NCBI RefSeq assembly: GCF_900104455.1
Contig: NZ_FNHB01000002.1
Span: forward strand, 62,001 to 126,000
Source of the DNA: Dendrosporobacter quercicolus
GTDB taxonomy: Bacteria > Bacillota > Negativicutes > DSM-1736 > Dendrosporobacteraceae
Length of the DNA: 64,000 nucleotides
Reading direction: 5' to 3'
Positions 7,772 to 16,723 of this stretch are shown piece by piece (positions within the stretch are counted from its first letter, which is position 1; the number at the start of each line of letters is the position of its first letter). The notes under the pieces are model-generated. The model did no database searches. It saw only the letters and a program-made list of their open reading frames with translations, and had not been told where the DNA came from. The translations under genes and the position numbers were made by a program.

Positions 7772-9751
7772 TTATTGCAGGCGAAACTGTTGGACCATTG
7801 CCTGTAGTTTTTGCGCCATCTCCGCCAGGTTTTGGCTGGCTGAGGCGACTTCCTCCATTGACGCCGACTGCTCCTGGGTGGCGGCGGAAACCGTTTCAGC
7901 CTCGGCTGCCGTATGGGTGCTTAATTGATCAATCGTTTTCATTGAAGTGACGATTTCCTGACTTTCCTTATTTACCTGTTCCATGGCGGTGGAAATTCCG
8001 GCGACTTGTTCGGAAATCTCGGCGATTAGCCCGGCAATTTGCCGGTAGGAATCACCGGCGGCAGTGACCACTTTAGCGCCTAAGCTGACCTCGTGCGTAC
8101 CGTTGTCCATCGCCGAAATCGCTGTTGTCGTGTCTTGCTGGATTTGCCCGACCAGCTCGGCGATTTGTTTGGCGGCTGTCTGGGACTGCTCGGCTAATTT
8201 GCGGACTTCGTCGGCCACCACGGCAAAGCCGCGCCCCTGTTCGCCCGCCCGTGCCGCCTCAATGGCGGCATTTAACGCCAACAGGTTTGTCTGTCCGGCA
8301 ATTCCGGAGATGGTGTCGACAATCTGGCCGATCTCTTTTGATCTTTCGCCAAGCACGGAAATTAGCTGAGCGGAGGTATTGACCGTCTGCTCAATCAGTT
8401 CCATCTGATGAACAGCCTGGGCAATCGACAGATTGCTGTCTTTGGCTTTTTCGGCAGATTCTCCGGATTTGGCTACGGCGTTGTGGGCATAGGCGGTTAC
8501 CCGGTTAATATTGACCGAGATATTGTCGATGCTGTTTGCCGTTTGCTCCACAGTCCGCAGCTGCACCTCGGCTCCCTGGGCTATTTCGGTGATTGAGCCG
8601 GCCACCTGATTGGCGGCCTGGGCCGATTCATGCGAACTGGCCGTTAATTGCTCGGTGGAAGCGGCGAGCTGCTCGGCGCTGGTATGTACCTGCAGGATTA
8701 AGCTGCGTAGACTGGCCACCATTGAGTTGAACCCTGCAGCCAGTCCGGCAATTTCGTCCTGACCGCTGACCGTGGCCTGTACGGTAAGATCCCCGGCAGC
8801 TACCTGGTTGACCTGATCCAGCAGGGTTTCAACCGGTTTGGTTATTCTTTTTACCAGCAGGGTAGTGACCGATATTACCACAACAATGGATAGGAGGATA
8901 ATTCCAGCAAATAGTAATTTTAGCTTGGACAGCGGCTGATAGACAACGTCCGCAGGGACGGTCAGAGCCAGAGTCCACCCTGTTGAAGGAACTTTTTGAT
9001 AGACGATCAGGGAGTCCTGGTGCTGATCCGTATAACCGGTAAAACCCTGATCTTCACTGAGTATTTGCTTGAGTACCGGAGCCAGAGCTTTCAGCTTGTC
9101 GGCCTCGAAAACATTTTTGGCGAGCAGCTCCTGATCAGGATGAGCCAGGATGGCGCCGGTGGAATCCAGCAAATAGGCGTAACCTGAACCATGCAGGTTG
9201 ATGGTTTTGATATCGTCCAGCAGTGTTTGCAGCAAAATATCTCCGCCAATAGCGCCCTGAAACTGGCCGGCTGCGTCTTTAACCGGCATTGCGATCGTCA
9301 GCGCCATCTGCTGTGTTATGGAATCCTGGTAGGGGTTGGTGAAAATCAGCCTGTTTTGGGTTTCGGCCGCTTTATACCAGGGGCGGGTCCGGGGATCATA
9401 ATCGGCCGGGGCATCCCATTTGCCGGCAATCATCCGACCGGCGGCTGAACCAAAATACATTTCCGAAAAGTCTTTATCGACAAACTGGTAGCCAGCCAGC
9501 GCTGGCTTGGTAATTTGATGAGTGCTGTCTGTACTTTGAATTGTGCCAAGCGTAATTTCCAACATTTTGGCCTTGGTTATAAGCCAGCCATCCAGTGTGT
9601 TGACATGGGAATTGAGAATTGCAGTCAATTCCTGCTGAATACCGGACTGCAGCTGCTGTCTAGCAAAGGTATAGCCGGTTATTGTGGCCGCGGCCAGAGC
9701 AACAAGCGTCAGCAACGAAATGATCAGTGTCAGCTTAGCTCTTAATTTCAA
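7772..9751 (-). CDS. Methyl-accepting chemotaxis protein with Cache sensor
   Basis: About 659 residues with the classic layout: N-terminal membrane helix (about 9-30), a periplasmic double-Cache region of about 250 residues (YYFDxxRP-like segment seen as [13 protein letters not shown]), a second membrane helix ([17 protein letters not shown]), a HAMP domain, and a long cytoplasmic coiled coil. The signalling hairpin is diagnostic: [19 protein letters not shown], then [18 protein letters not shown]. The Cache domain suggests sensing of a small organic molecule. The TTG at 9751 (MKLRAKLTL) fits the AGGAAAGG site nine bases upstream better than the ATG at 9760, which abuts that site. No chemotaxis genes are adjacent; the next cluster upstream is the organic acid cassette. 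Confidence 0.94.
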   Translation of the reverse strand: MKLRAKLTLIISLLTLVALAAATITGYTFARQQLQSGIQQELTAILNSHVNTLDGWLITKAKMLEITLGTIQSTDSTHQITKPALAGYQFVDKDFSEMYFGSAAGRMIAGKWDAPADYDPRTRPWYKAAETQNRLIFTNPYQDSITQQMALTIAMPVKDAAGQFQGAIGGDILLQTLLDDIKTINLHGSGYAYLLDSTGAILAHPDQELLAKNVFEADKLKALAPVLKQILSEDQGFTGYTDQHQDSLIVYQKVPSTGWTLALTVPADVVYQPLSKLKLLFAGIILLSIVVVISVTTLLVKRITKPVETLLDQVNQVAAGDLTVQATVSGQDEIAGLAAGFNSMVASLRSLILQVHTSAEQLAASTEQLTASSHESAQAANQVAGSITEIAQGAEVQLRTVEQTANSIDNISVNINRVTAYAHNAVAKSGESAEKAKDSNLSIAQAVHQMELIEQTVNTSAQLISVLGERSKEIGQIVDTISGIAGQTNLLALNAAIEAARAGEQGRGFAVVADEVRKLAEQSQTAAKQIAELVGQIQQDTTTAISAMDNGTHEVSLGAKVVTAAGDSYRQIAGLIAEISEQVAGISTAMEQVNKESQEIVTSMKTIDQLSTHTAAEAETVSAATQEQSASMEEVASASQNLAEMAQKLQAMVQQFRLQ

Positions 9752-9983
9752 ACATATCATCCTTTCCTGTAATATCTTTTTTTATGTTTACAGCGTCCAC
9801 AGGCCTTTTTGCGCGCAACGTCAGGCGAAAAGGAATGCCAAAGCAGAGCAATGGAGCGACTGGGATTTTATGTAAATTTTTCTGATAAAAACTAGCTTTA
9901 GAGAATCAACGTTACTAAATATACCCTGTTCTTCCTGCAAATTCCTGCCGCGCAACGAAGAAATCCGTGGATGGCGCACACCT
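9752..9983. other. Gene-free spacer upstream of chemoreceptor
   Basis: About 230 bases between the chemoreceptor start and the terminator of the minus-strand aldolase operon. I saw no convincing gene, and no clear promoter for the chemoreceptor could be picked out. Confidence 0.4.
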
Positions 9984-10028
9984 AAAAAAGCGATGGCACA
10001 CACTGTACTTTGACAATGTGTACCATCG
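9984..10028 (-). terminator. Terminator of the CitMHS-dehydrogenase-aldolase operon
   Basis: CGATGGCACACA (9991-10002) and TGTGTACCATCG (10017-10028) pair with one mismatch. On the minus strand the hairpin is followed by CTTTTTTAGG. It lies 30 bases past the stop of the aldolase gene. Confidence 0.8.
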
Positions 10029-10057
10029 GAATAACTGCAAATTCTGCTGTTGTTGCT

Positions 10058-10750
10058 CTATCTGTAGAAATCGTCAATAATCTGGCAGCCTTTTTTAATG
10101 AAAGCTTCGTCCGAATAAGCCGACCGGTCCAGGGTTCCAGCCTCAATCGCTTTGAAGGTTTCCGCTTCCTTCTGTTGCTTGGCCTTGGCCTTCGCGGCAA
10201 TTACCGCCGCATCCTGCGGCCGGATCACCACGATGCCGTCCGCATCGCCGGCGAGGATATCGCCCGGATTGACAACGACTCCGCCGATGCTGACCGGCAC
10301 ATTAATCTCACCGGGCCCGTCCTTATAGGGGCCTTGCGGGGTTACGGCGGCGGCATAAATCGGCATTGACATTTCCCGCAGCGCGCCAATATCACGAACA
10401 GCGCCGTCGATGACAATGCCCCCCAGCCCTTTCTTCAACGCCTGGCGCATCATAATTTCACCGGTAACCGAATTTACAGTATCTCCCTGTACATCAACGA
10501 CAATGATGTCGCCCGGCTCGGCTAAATCCAGGGCCTTATGAAACAGCATGTTATCGCCGATACGCGCTTTTACCGTGAAAGCCGGACCTAAAAGCAGCGC
10601 CTTGTTGACCGCCTTAATCCGGGCAGCCACACAACTAAAGCGATTCATCTCATCCGCGATATTGGCTACCGGCAATCCTGCAAAAGCGTCTATTAATTCC
10701 CTGCCGGGTCGGTTGACCTTTTTAAAAATCCTAAATCCTACGTTTGACAT
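10058..10750 (-). CDS. RraA-like aldolase (4-hydroxy-4-methyl-2-oxoglutarate aldolase family)
   Basis: A 230-residue RraA-fold protein. Members of this family with an intact active site cleave 4-hydroxy-2-oxo acids to pyruvate plus a second oxo acid, with a divalent metal; others bind RNase E or have unknown roles. Seen here are DLAEPGDIIVVDVQGD and GGIVIDGAVRDIGAL, which carries the catalytic Arg-Asp pair of the aldolases, so I favour a real enzyme. The C-terminal part (about 175-230) is a charged helical extension. It is the last gene of a minus-strand operon with a 2-hydroxyacid dehydrogenase and a carboxylate transporter. AAGGAGAGAGG precedes the ATG. The substrate cannot be told from sequence. 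Confidence 0.85.
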   Translation of the reverse strand: MSNVGFRIFKKVNRPGRELIDAFAGLPVANIADEMNRFSCVAARIKAVNKALLLGPAFTVKARIGDNMLFHKALDLAEPGDIIVVDVQGDTVNSVTGEIMMRQALKKGLGGIVIDGAVRDIGALREMSMPIYAAAVTPQGPYKDGPGEINVPVSIGGVVVNPGDILAGDADGIVVIRPQDAAVIAAKAKAKQQKEAETFKAIEAGTLDRSAYSDEAFIKKGCQIIDDFYR

Positions 10751-10789
10751 GTTCCTCTCTCCTTTTATTGGCCCTGCGACAGAGCCATA

Positions 10790-11770
10790 TTATTTATGCT
10801 TGGAAAAGTAGCGGGCATTCACAAAATCACCGGGCCGCAGGCTTTCCCCCCGGCTGATTTTAACAATATTTTCAATGCAGCGCTGCACCATGCTGACATT
10901 GATATCAAACGTACTTCCGCCCATATGCGGCGTGAGCACGACATTGTTCAGGCCCAGCAGCGGATTGCCGGCTGCCAGCGGTTCCCGCTCCACGACGTCA
11001 AGCCCCGCCCCCAGAATGCGCCCGTCCTGCAGCGCTGTGACCAAATCAGCTTCTTTAATAATTTCGCCTCTTGCCGTATTGACAATGATGGCCGTCGGTT
11101 TCATCAGCTCAATCGTCTGCCTGCAGATGAGATGTCTGGTTTTTTCGGTTAACGGCAGGTGCAGGCTGATAATGTCCGATGTTTTCAGCAATTCTTCAAG
11201 TGTCGCATAGCGGACCTTCCATTTAGCTTCCTCGTCCGCGGATAAGCGAAACGGATCATAATACTGTACGGTAGCGCCAAAAGCGTTGACTTTTTGTACC
11301 ACCTGCCTGCCAATAGCCCCCAGACCAATCAGTCCGACCGTTTTTCCTTCTATAACATAGGAAGAACTGGCAATCCCGCTCTCGCCCCGCCATTTTCCGG
11401 CCAGAACATTATTGTGCAGTAAAGGTAATTTACGATAAACCGCCAGCATGAGCAGCACCGCCAGCTCAGAAACCGAGGGCGCATTCATGCCGGACGTAAC
11501 GGCCACAGGAATATTCCTGGCTCCCGCCGCCTTAATGTCCACCGAATCATACCCAACGCCCCAGCGCTGAATAAGCTTCAGACCGGGAATGAACTGAATC
11601 GCCGCTTCTTTTAGGTGGAGCGTCCGTAAAATAATATAGTGGACATCAGCAAGTTGATCATACTCGCTCTCGGCTGTAATTTCTTTAATGACAAACTCAT
11701 TGGGAATGGTTTGTAACAACCGTTCCTTGATCGCAGGATCATACGGTCCTACTAATGCAACTTTTTCCAT
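10790..11770 (-). CDS. D-isomer-specific 2-hydroxyacid dehydrogenase
   Basis: A 326-residue NAD-dependent D-2-hydroxyacid dehydrogenase of the SerA/hydroxypyruvate reductase group. The dinucleotide-binding loop TVGLIGLGAIGRQVV is clear. The catalytic residues appear as Arg in NTARGEIIKE, Glu in VVEREPL and His in LTPHMGGST. No ACT regulatory domain is present, unlike full-length SerA, so it is more likely catabolic or a reductase. It sits between a transporter gene (82 bases upstream) and an aldolase gene (39 bases downstream). A GGAGG site lies about 9 bases before the ATG. An oxidation or reduction of the imported acid before aldol cleavage is the simplest reading, but the substrate is unknown. 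Confidence 0.92.
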   Translation of the reverse strand: MEKVALVGPYDPAIKERLLQTIPNEFVIKEITAESEYDQLADVHYIILRTLHLKEAAIQFIPGLKLIQRWGVGYDSVDIKAAGARNIPVAVTSGMNAPSVSELAVLLMLAVYRKLPLLHNNVLAGKWRGESGIASSSYVIEGKTVGLIGLGAIGRQVVQKVNAFGATVQYYDPFRLSADEEAKWKVRYATLEELLKTSDIISLHLPLTEKTRHLICRQTIELMKPTAIIVNTARGEIIKEADLVTALQDGRILGAGLDVVEREPLAAGNPLLGLNNVVLTPHMGGSTFDINVSMVQRCIENIVKISRGESLRPGDFVNARYFSKHK

Positions 11771-11852
11771 CTAGGAGACCTCCGCAGTACAATTTAAGAA
11801 TGTAAATACCGTGCAGGACGCGCCTGCAAAAACAACGCTTGGGCTTTGCTTC

Positions 11853-13157
11853 TCACAGCGGCACCAAGCCCATCAATAACACCACAAGCAACATGACAAG
11901 TGACGAACCGTTGGCCCATAACAGCGCAAACTTTTGAAATTCACCATAATTAACCCCTGTCAGATTGACCAGCAAATATGTCGAAGCCACCATCGGACTG
12001 AGAAGATGCGCCGGCTGCCCGACCAAGAGCGCCCGCCCGATCTCCGCCGGAGTGATGCCGTAAACGGCGGCCGTTTTGACGATGACCGGCATAATTCCGA
12101 AATAAACAGCGTCATTGGTTAAGAAAAAAGTCAGCGGCAGGCTGGCCAGGGCGGATACAACCCCCAGGTGTGAGCCGATTTCCGGCGGGATAATGGCAAT
12201 CAACAACTGGGCCATGTTATCAATCATTTTGGTGCCGGCCATAATGCCGGTCAGCGTGCCGGCCGCGAGCAGCATGGCGACGACCGAAATGATGTCCTGG
12301 CCGCGGGAACTGATGCAGGCCTGCTGTTCTTTGACATCCGGATAATTGACGGCCAAACCTACCGCCGTTCCAATCAGAAACAACACGGCCAGCGGCATCA
12401 CATCCGTGATCAGGCCGATCAGCAGCAAGAGGGTGAGCGCCGCATTAAACCAAAATAACCGGGGCCGTTTCAATTTTTCATCCCCCATGGATATCTTGCC
12501 GGCAAGTTCATGGGCGGACACCGCCGCCGTCAAAGAGTAGCCCAGCCGGCTGCGCTCTTTGCGGCCAAAATAGTAGGCCACAAATAACGACCAAATGACC
12601 GCCGCCGCCATCGCCGGAATTAACGGCAGGAAGATATCGCCCGGCTCCAGATGCAGGATACTCATCACCCGCGCCGTAGGGCCTCCCCAGGGCAGCAGAT
12701 TGGTTACGCTGGCCGGCATCAGCGCGACAGTCGCCGCCATCAGCGGGTTGATTTTAAAATGCCGGATGATGGGCAGCATCGCGGTACAGGTTACCATATA
12801 AGTAGTGGTGCCGTCGCCGTCCAGTGAAACACAAAAGGCCAAAATGCTGGTGCCCATAAGGATACGTACCGGATCCCCTTTTGTGGCCTTCTGGATGGTT
12901 TCAACCAAACGGTCAAATAAACCGGCGTCAATCATGACGCCAAAAAACATAATAGCAAAGATATTCATGATCGCAATGGGGGCAATCTTTTTAAGACCAT
13001 CCAAAATCATTGGCCCCAGATCGGCGCCAAAGCCCAAAGCAATCGCAAAGCAGAGCGGAATAAGCACAAGTCCCACCAACGCGGTGCTTTTTTTCGTCAT
13101 CACCACATACATGAACACGAAAATCATGACAAAACCCACGATAGCCAATGTAAACAT
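11853..13157 (-). CDS. CitMHS-family carboxylate transporter
   Basis: A 434-residue, strongly hydrophobic protein with about a dozen membrane segments. It fits the CitMHS family of proton- or metal-citrate symporters: LDGDGTTTYMVTCTAMLP, SVTNLLPWGGPTARV in the first half and FFLTNDAVYFGIMPVI in the second are the repeated conserved loops. These proteins import citrate-metal complexes or related di/tricarboxylates across the inner membrane. It is the first gene of the minus-strand operon with the dehydrogenase and aldolase, behind a sigma-54 promoter and opposite a PrpR-type activator. AAGGAGGG lies properly before the ATG. Exact substrate not deducible. Confidence 0.9.
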   Translation of the reverse strand: MFTLAIVGFVMIFVFMYVVMTKKSTALVGLVLIPLCFAIALGFGADLGPMILDGLKKIAPIAIMNIFAIMFFGVMIDAGLFDRLVETIQKATKGDPVRILMGTSILAFCVSLDGDGTTTYMVTCTAMLPIIRHFKINPLMAATVALMPASVTNLLPWGGPTARVMSILHLEPGDIFLPLIPAMAAAVIWSLFVAYYFGRKERSRLGYSLTAAVSAHELAGKISMGDEKLKRPRLFWFNAALTLLLLIGLITDVMPLAVLFLIGTAVGLAVNYPDVKEQQACISSRGQDIISVVAMLLAAGTLTGIMAGTKMIDNMAQLLIAIIPPEIGSHLGVVSALASLPLTFFLTNDAVYFGIMPVIVKTAAVYGITPAEIGRALLVGQPAHLLSPMVASTYLLVNLTGVNYGEFQKFALLWANGSSLVMLLVVLLMGLVPL

Positions 13158-13271
13158 GAAAAACCCTCCTTAAAGCAATCTTACAAACACGACCTGCCCC
13201 CAATTTTTTCACCTCCGTCATGGGGGTTGTCCTTGGTTTGAATTAAACCGAACTTTCATCTTAAGTAATAA

Positions 13272-13287
13272 GCATATTGTGTGCCAA
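13272..13287 (-). promoter_or_regulatory. Sigma-54 (-24/-12) promoter of the CitMHS operon
   Basis: On the minus strand the sequence reads TTGGCACACAATATGC. This has the invariant GG and GC separated by exactly 10 bases and a perfect TGGCAC element. It lies about 115 bases upstream of the transporter start and faces it. The divergent gene encodes a sigma-54 activator, which supports the call. Confidence 0.85.
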
Positions 13288-13419
13288 CTTTGCCTGAAGA
13301 AAAAACAAAAGCGTTATTAGTGCCTGCAGACATTGGTTTTAAAGGACATAATCTTTTTTTACGGTCAATTGAAAATTTTTTAACTATTGTGTTTATTTGC
13401 TGTATTCTGATACACTAAT

Positions 13420-13444
13420 ATAGCAGCATGCTTCATGTTGCTAT
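13420..13444. repeat. Near-palindrome at the 5' end of the activator gene
   Basis: ATAGCAGCATG (13420-13430) and CATGTTGCTAT (13434-13444) are complementary with one mismatch around CTT. It lies about 130 bases upstream of the sigma-54 promoter, a normal distance for an enhancer site, and just before the activator's own start, so it is a candidate binding site for that activator. Confidence 0.5.
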
Positions 13445-13466
13445 ATTTTGCTGCGGAGTGATTGCT

Positions 13467-15341
13467 GTGTCCAATATTTTGTTTTTACTTTCCGATGATG
13501 CGATGGTTCATTATACGCGGCAGGTGCTGGCTCCCGGTCACTCTGATATCGAGCTGGAAGTAGCGTTTTTTTTAAAAGCCGTTGAGCTTTTGCCCAACCG
13601 TATTGCCCAGGGCTTGGAAATTGTAGCGGCCAGGGCCGGAACCGCCCTGGCCATTAAACAGGCTCAGCTCAACATTGCGGTTGTGGAAATTCCCATTACC
13701 AGTTTTGACATTATTCGGGTCATCACTGAGGGCCGTTTACAGGGGAAAAACATCGCCATTGTTACTTATTCCAATATGATTCTGGGGATTGACTCGCTGA
13801 CGGAAATCTTAGACGTAACCATCCGTCAATACGTATTGCAATATGGACAAAGTTTTGAAGAAGCGGTATTGGCCGCCTGCCGCAACGGCGCGGAAGTGAT
13901 TTTAGGCGGCGGGAGAGTGGTCGAGGCAGCCAATCGCCACCAATTGCCCTGTGCATTGATTAAGATTGGCAAGGAAAGTCTGCTGCAGGCGGCCAGGGAA
14001 GCCAAGCAAATCCAGCAGGCTCTGGAAATTGAGGCGGCCAAGCGCGGGTTTTTCAGTACAATCATGGATTATGCCTATGACGGCATTGTCACAATTGATC
14101 AGGAGCACACGATTACCGCCTTTAACCCGGCCGCCCAAAAAATCATTAAAATTAATAAAACCAAAGCCCTGGGGCAGCCGGTTGAAAAAATTATTCCTCA
14201 ACTTCATTTGGAAAGAGTAGCCGCCCGGCGGCAGGATGACGTCCATCGCATGATAGACGTCAATGGCGCCAGAATCATGTGCAATAAAGTGCCGATCGTG
14301 GTAAACGGTAAATCCTTCGGTGCAGTGGCGACCTTTCAGGATATCAGCAAGATTCAGCAGATGGAGGCCATCATCCGCCAGGAAATCTATGCCCGCGGCC
14401 ATATTGCCCGCTTTACCTTCGATGATATCATTGGCCGGAGCGGGGCAATTACCGACGCTATCGAAACAGCCAAGGATTTTGCCGCAACCAATTTCAGCAT
14501 TTTGATCCTGGGCGAAACCGGTACCGGCAAGGAAGTTTTTGCCCAAAGCATTCATAATGGGAGCAAGCGCTGCCGCGGCCCTTTTGTCGCCATCAACTGC
14601 GCGGCATTGCCGGCGCATATTCTGGAAAGTGAACTGTTCGGATATGTCGGCGGCGCTTTCACCGGCGCCAATAAGGAAGGAAAACCGGGCCTTTTCGAGA
14701 TTGCCCACGGCGGCACGATTTTTCTGGATGAAATTGCTGAGATGGATTATGTAAATCAAGGGCGTTTACTCCGCGTTCTGCAGGAAAAAACCGTAGTCCG
14801 TCTTGGCAGCCACAGGGTATTGCCGATTGACGTGCGGATTATTGCCGCCACGAACAAGGATTTAGAAAGTTTTATCACTGATAATAAATTCCGGGACGAT
14901 TTATACTACCGGCTGAATGTGCTTAGCCTTGAACTGCCGCCGTTGCGTATCCGCAGTGAGGATATCCGCTTGTACGCCAAAACCTTTCTGCACGAGTTTT
15001 CCGACGGCGCCGTTCGCAACTTCACTTTTACCGCCGATGCCCTGGAGTTTTTTGCGGAATATTCCTGGCCGGGAAATATCCGTGAGCTCAGCAATCTGAT
15101 GCAGCGCATTACGGCAACCGCCAAAACTGCTGTCATTGACAGGACTTTCTTAACCAGGATACTCAAAACAAGAAGGGGCGCTTCCCCGCCTGCGGCCGCC
15201 AGAGAAAGCCGCGTGGAAAGAGAGATTAAGGCTGCCCTGGCGCAAACGAAAGGAAACTATTCCGCAGCAGCCAAACTGCTGGGCATCCATCGCATGACTT
15301 TGCGCCGAAGGATGCTGAAGTTAAACATCAATGACTATTAA
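13467..15341 (+). CDS. Sigma-54-dependent activator with PrpR N-terminal sensor domain
   Basis: About 624 residues. Residues 1-185 match the PrpR_N sensor domain, about 200-310 is a PAS domain (FSTIMDYAYDGIVTID), about 320-560 is the AAA+ sigma-54 interaction domain with Walker A GETGTGKE (349-356) and the sigma-54 contact loop GAFTGA (396-401), and the last 45 residues are a Fis-type helix-turn-helix (GNYSAAAKLLGIHRMTLRRRM). It should drive RNA polymerase-sigma-54 at the divergent CitMHS promoter on sensing a metabolite, as PrpR does with 2-methylcitrate. The GTG at 13467 follows GGAGTGA at a good spacing and gives the normal PrpR N-terminus; the ATG at 13428 has no such site. No methylcitrate genes are nearby, so the ligand may differ. 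Confidence 0.92.
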   Translation: MSNILFLLSDDAMVHYTRQVLAPGHSDIELEVAFFLKAVELLPNRIAQGLEIVAARAGTALAIKQAQLNIAVVEIPITSFDIIRVITEGRLQGKNIAIVTYSNMILGIDSLTEILDVTIRQYVLQYGQSFEEAVLAACRNGAEVILGGGRVVEAANRHQLPCALIKIGKESLLQAAREAKQIQQALEIEAAKRGFFSTIMDYAYDGIVTIDQEHTITAFNPAAQKIIKINKTKALGQPVEKIIPQLHLERVAARRQDDVHRMIDVNGARIMCNKVPIVVNGKSFGAVATFQDISKIQQMEAIIRQEIYARGHIARFTFDDIIGRSGAITDAIETAKDFAATNFSILILGETGTGKEVFAQSIHNGSKRCRGPFVAINCAALPAHILESELFGYVGGAFTGANKEGKPGLFEIAHGGTIFLDEIAEMDYVNQGRLLRVLQEKTVVRLGSHRVLPIDVRIIAATNKDLESFITDNKFRDDLYYRLNVLSLELPPLRIRSEDIRLYAKTFLHEFSDGAVRNFTFTADALEFFAEYSWPGNIRELSNLMQRITATAKTAVIDRTFLTRILKTRRGASPPAAARESRVEREIKAALAQTKGNYSAAAKLLGIHRMTLRRRMLKLNINDY

Positions 15342-15571
15342 CGCCTGCCCCAGGCCAGCGGGCCGCTGCAATCCCCAAGCCCTCCAAAGCACAAGCATAG
15401 CCGGGAGCTGTTTTTTGGTGCAGGATGGTTTTGGCAGGCGGATGCAAATCGCTGCGCCTGAATTTTAATAGCCAATTGCAGGATAATATTGCCGAATCGC
15501 AATTTCCAGAAGGATAGCGGCCGGCCATAATCAAAATAGTATTGGAAGCTTACGCTAGGACGGTGTCTGAT
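15342..15571. other. Spacer between sigma-54 activator and cobS
   Basis: About 230 bases. I see no gene, no cobalamin riboswitch and no clear terminator or promoter. AATTGC and GCAATT segments at about 15474-15503 could pair weakly. Confidence 0.4.
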
Positions 15572-16324
15572 ATGCTGAAAAATCTTTATAGCGATTTTAT
15601 TACTGCTTTTCAGTTTCTAACACGCATTCAGGTCCAAAATCCTCCGGCCTGGGCGCCTGGGGCTTTTGGACGCAGTGTTAAATTTTTTCCCTTAATTGGC
15701 GGGATTATTGGCCTTATTCTGGCGGCAATTGCTTATGGCGCCCATTTTTATGCACCGGGGAACGCTCCGGTGCATGTGCTGGCAGCAGTTTTGATTATTG
15801 TTGAAATTATGATTACCGGGGCTTTGCATTGCGATGGTTTAATGGATACGGCTGACGGAATATTTTCAGGCCGGTCGAGAGAACGGATGCTGGAAATTAT
15901 GAAGGACAGCCGGATTGGCGCTTTTGGCGCCATTAGCTTTTTCCTGCTGGTACTGCTGAAGTATTCTCTGTTGGTCGATCTACCGTCTGGACGCTTAATT
16001 CCGGCCTTGTTTGTCATGCCTGTTACGGCTCGCATGACCGTTGTTGCAGCCATTGCTCTCTTTCCTTATGCCCGGGCGGAGGGGCTGGGAAAGAGTTTCG
16101 CAGGAGGAACCGGCAGCTATACGGTTTGGATTGCCGGCTTATTGACGCTGGTGCTGGTCGCGCCCTTTGGACTTACCGGCCTGTGGCCGGCGGTCGCCGG
16201 CTTTACTTTCGGGCTGCTTGCAGCCCGGTATGTAGCCAACCGTCTGGGCGGTATGACCGGTGATGTTTACGGCGCAGTTCTGGAACTGAGCGAAGTTGCC
16301 GTGCTGGTTGCGTTTTGCCTGTAA
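15572..16324 (+). CDS. cobS: Adenosylcobinamide-GDP ribazoletransferase (cobalamin synthase)
   Basis: About 250 residues, an integral membrane enzyme that joins adenosylcobinamide-GDP with alpha-ribazole (phosphate) in the last step of cobamide assembly. It begins in the usual way (FITAFQFLTRIQVQNPP) and carries the conserved aspartate-rich loop HCDGLMDTADGIFSGR followed by MLEIMKDSRIGAFG, which binds metal and substrate. Several membrane helices follow. The ATG at 15572 is preferred over one at 15542 because AGGACGG lies before it and the product then begins like other CobS proteins. It precedes cobT and, further on, the B12-dependent pdu operon. Confidence 0.95.
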   Translation: MLKNLYSDFITAFQFLTRIQVQNPPAWAPGAFGRSVKFFPLIGGIIGLILAAIAYGAHFYAPGNAPVHVLAAVLIIVEIMITGALHCDGLMDTADGIFSGRSRERMLEIMKDSRIGAFGAISFFLLVLLKYSLLVDLPSGRLIPALFVMPVTARMTVVAAIALFPYARAEGLGKSFAGGTGSYTVWIAGLLTLVLVAPFGLTGLWPAVAGFTFGLLAARYVANRLGGMTGDVYGAVLELSEVAVLVAFCL

Positions 16325-16389
16325 TGATAGCAAAATATTTACTTTACGCTTCAACATTTTGCGAACCTGTAATTTTCGGTAGGAAATGT

Positions 16390-16395
16390 TATAAT
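16390..16395 (+). promoter_or_regulatory. -10 box of the cobalamin riboswitch transcript
   Basis: A perfect TATAAT lies about 45 bases before the riboswitch. A good -35 element at normal spacing is not evident. Confidence 0.4.
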
Positions 16396-16436
16396 GAAGT
16401 AGAAGTAGACGAATGAAACAGTTAAATAATTATTGC

Positions 16437-16612
16437 CACCAAACAGGTGCCTCTCCAGGGGAGAGGAGAATAGGGAAGGCGGAAGGGTTAGTCTAATCCT
16501 TAAACGCTGCGGTCGCGCCACTGTAATCGGGGAGGACCTCTGCCAAATGCCACCGGCGCAGCCGGGAAGGCGCAGAGGCCGCTGATCCGTAAGCCAGGAG
16601 ACCTGCCTGTAT
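16437..16612 (+). ncRNA. Cobalamin riboswitch
   Basis: The leader carries the signature elements of a B12 riboswitch: the 5' P1 strand AAACAGGTGCC, the conserved core CGCGCCACTGTAA at about 16516, and the B12 box AAGCCAGGAGACCTGCC at 16591-16607. It ends about 110 bases before cobT, with a terminator hairpin in between. Adenosylcobalamin binding is expected to lower cobT expression. Confidence 0.95.
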
Positions 16613-16666
16613 CGGCTGACATCTGCCTCCGCGCAAGAGGTATTGCCAGAAGGATAGGAGTTTTAG

Positions 16667-16699
16667 ACCTAGCCTTTTTGGGCTAGGTATTTTTATTTA
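16667..16699 (+). terminator. Riboswitch-controlled attenuator before cobT
   Basis: ACCTAGCC (16667-16674) pairs exactly with GGCTAGGT (16681-16688) and is followed by ATTTTTATTT. Its position between the aptamer and the cobT ribosome binding site implies transcription attenuation. Confidence 0.85.
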
Positions 16700-16723
16700 T
16701 CCCGACAATAAGGAGGAGATTGT

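Noticed and set aside
10790-11770. A second serA (phosphoglycerate dehydrogenase)
   Set aside because: It lacks the extra C-terminal domains of long SerA, and its operon has a transporter and an aldolase. The real serA lies at 62921 with a serine T-box.
13467-15341. PrpR controlling the methylcitrate cycle
   Set aside because: The domain architecture is PrpR-like, but no prpB, prpC or prpD gene is nearby and the divergent operon encodes different enzymes.
15342-15571. Second cobalamin riboswitch before cobS
   Set aside because: There is no B12 box (AAGCCAGGAGACC-like) or conserved core in this spacer; only the leader of cobT has one.
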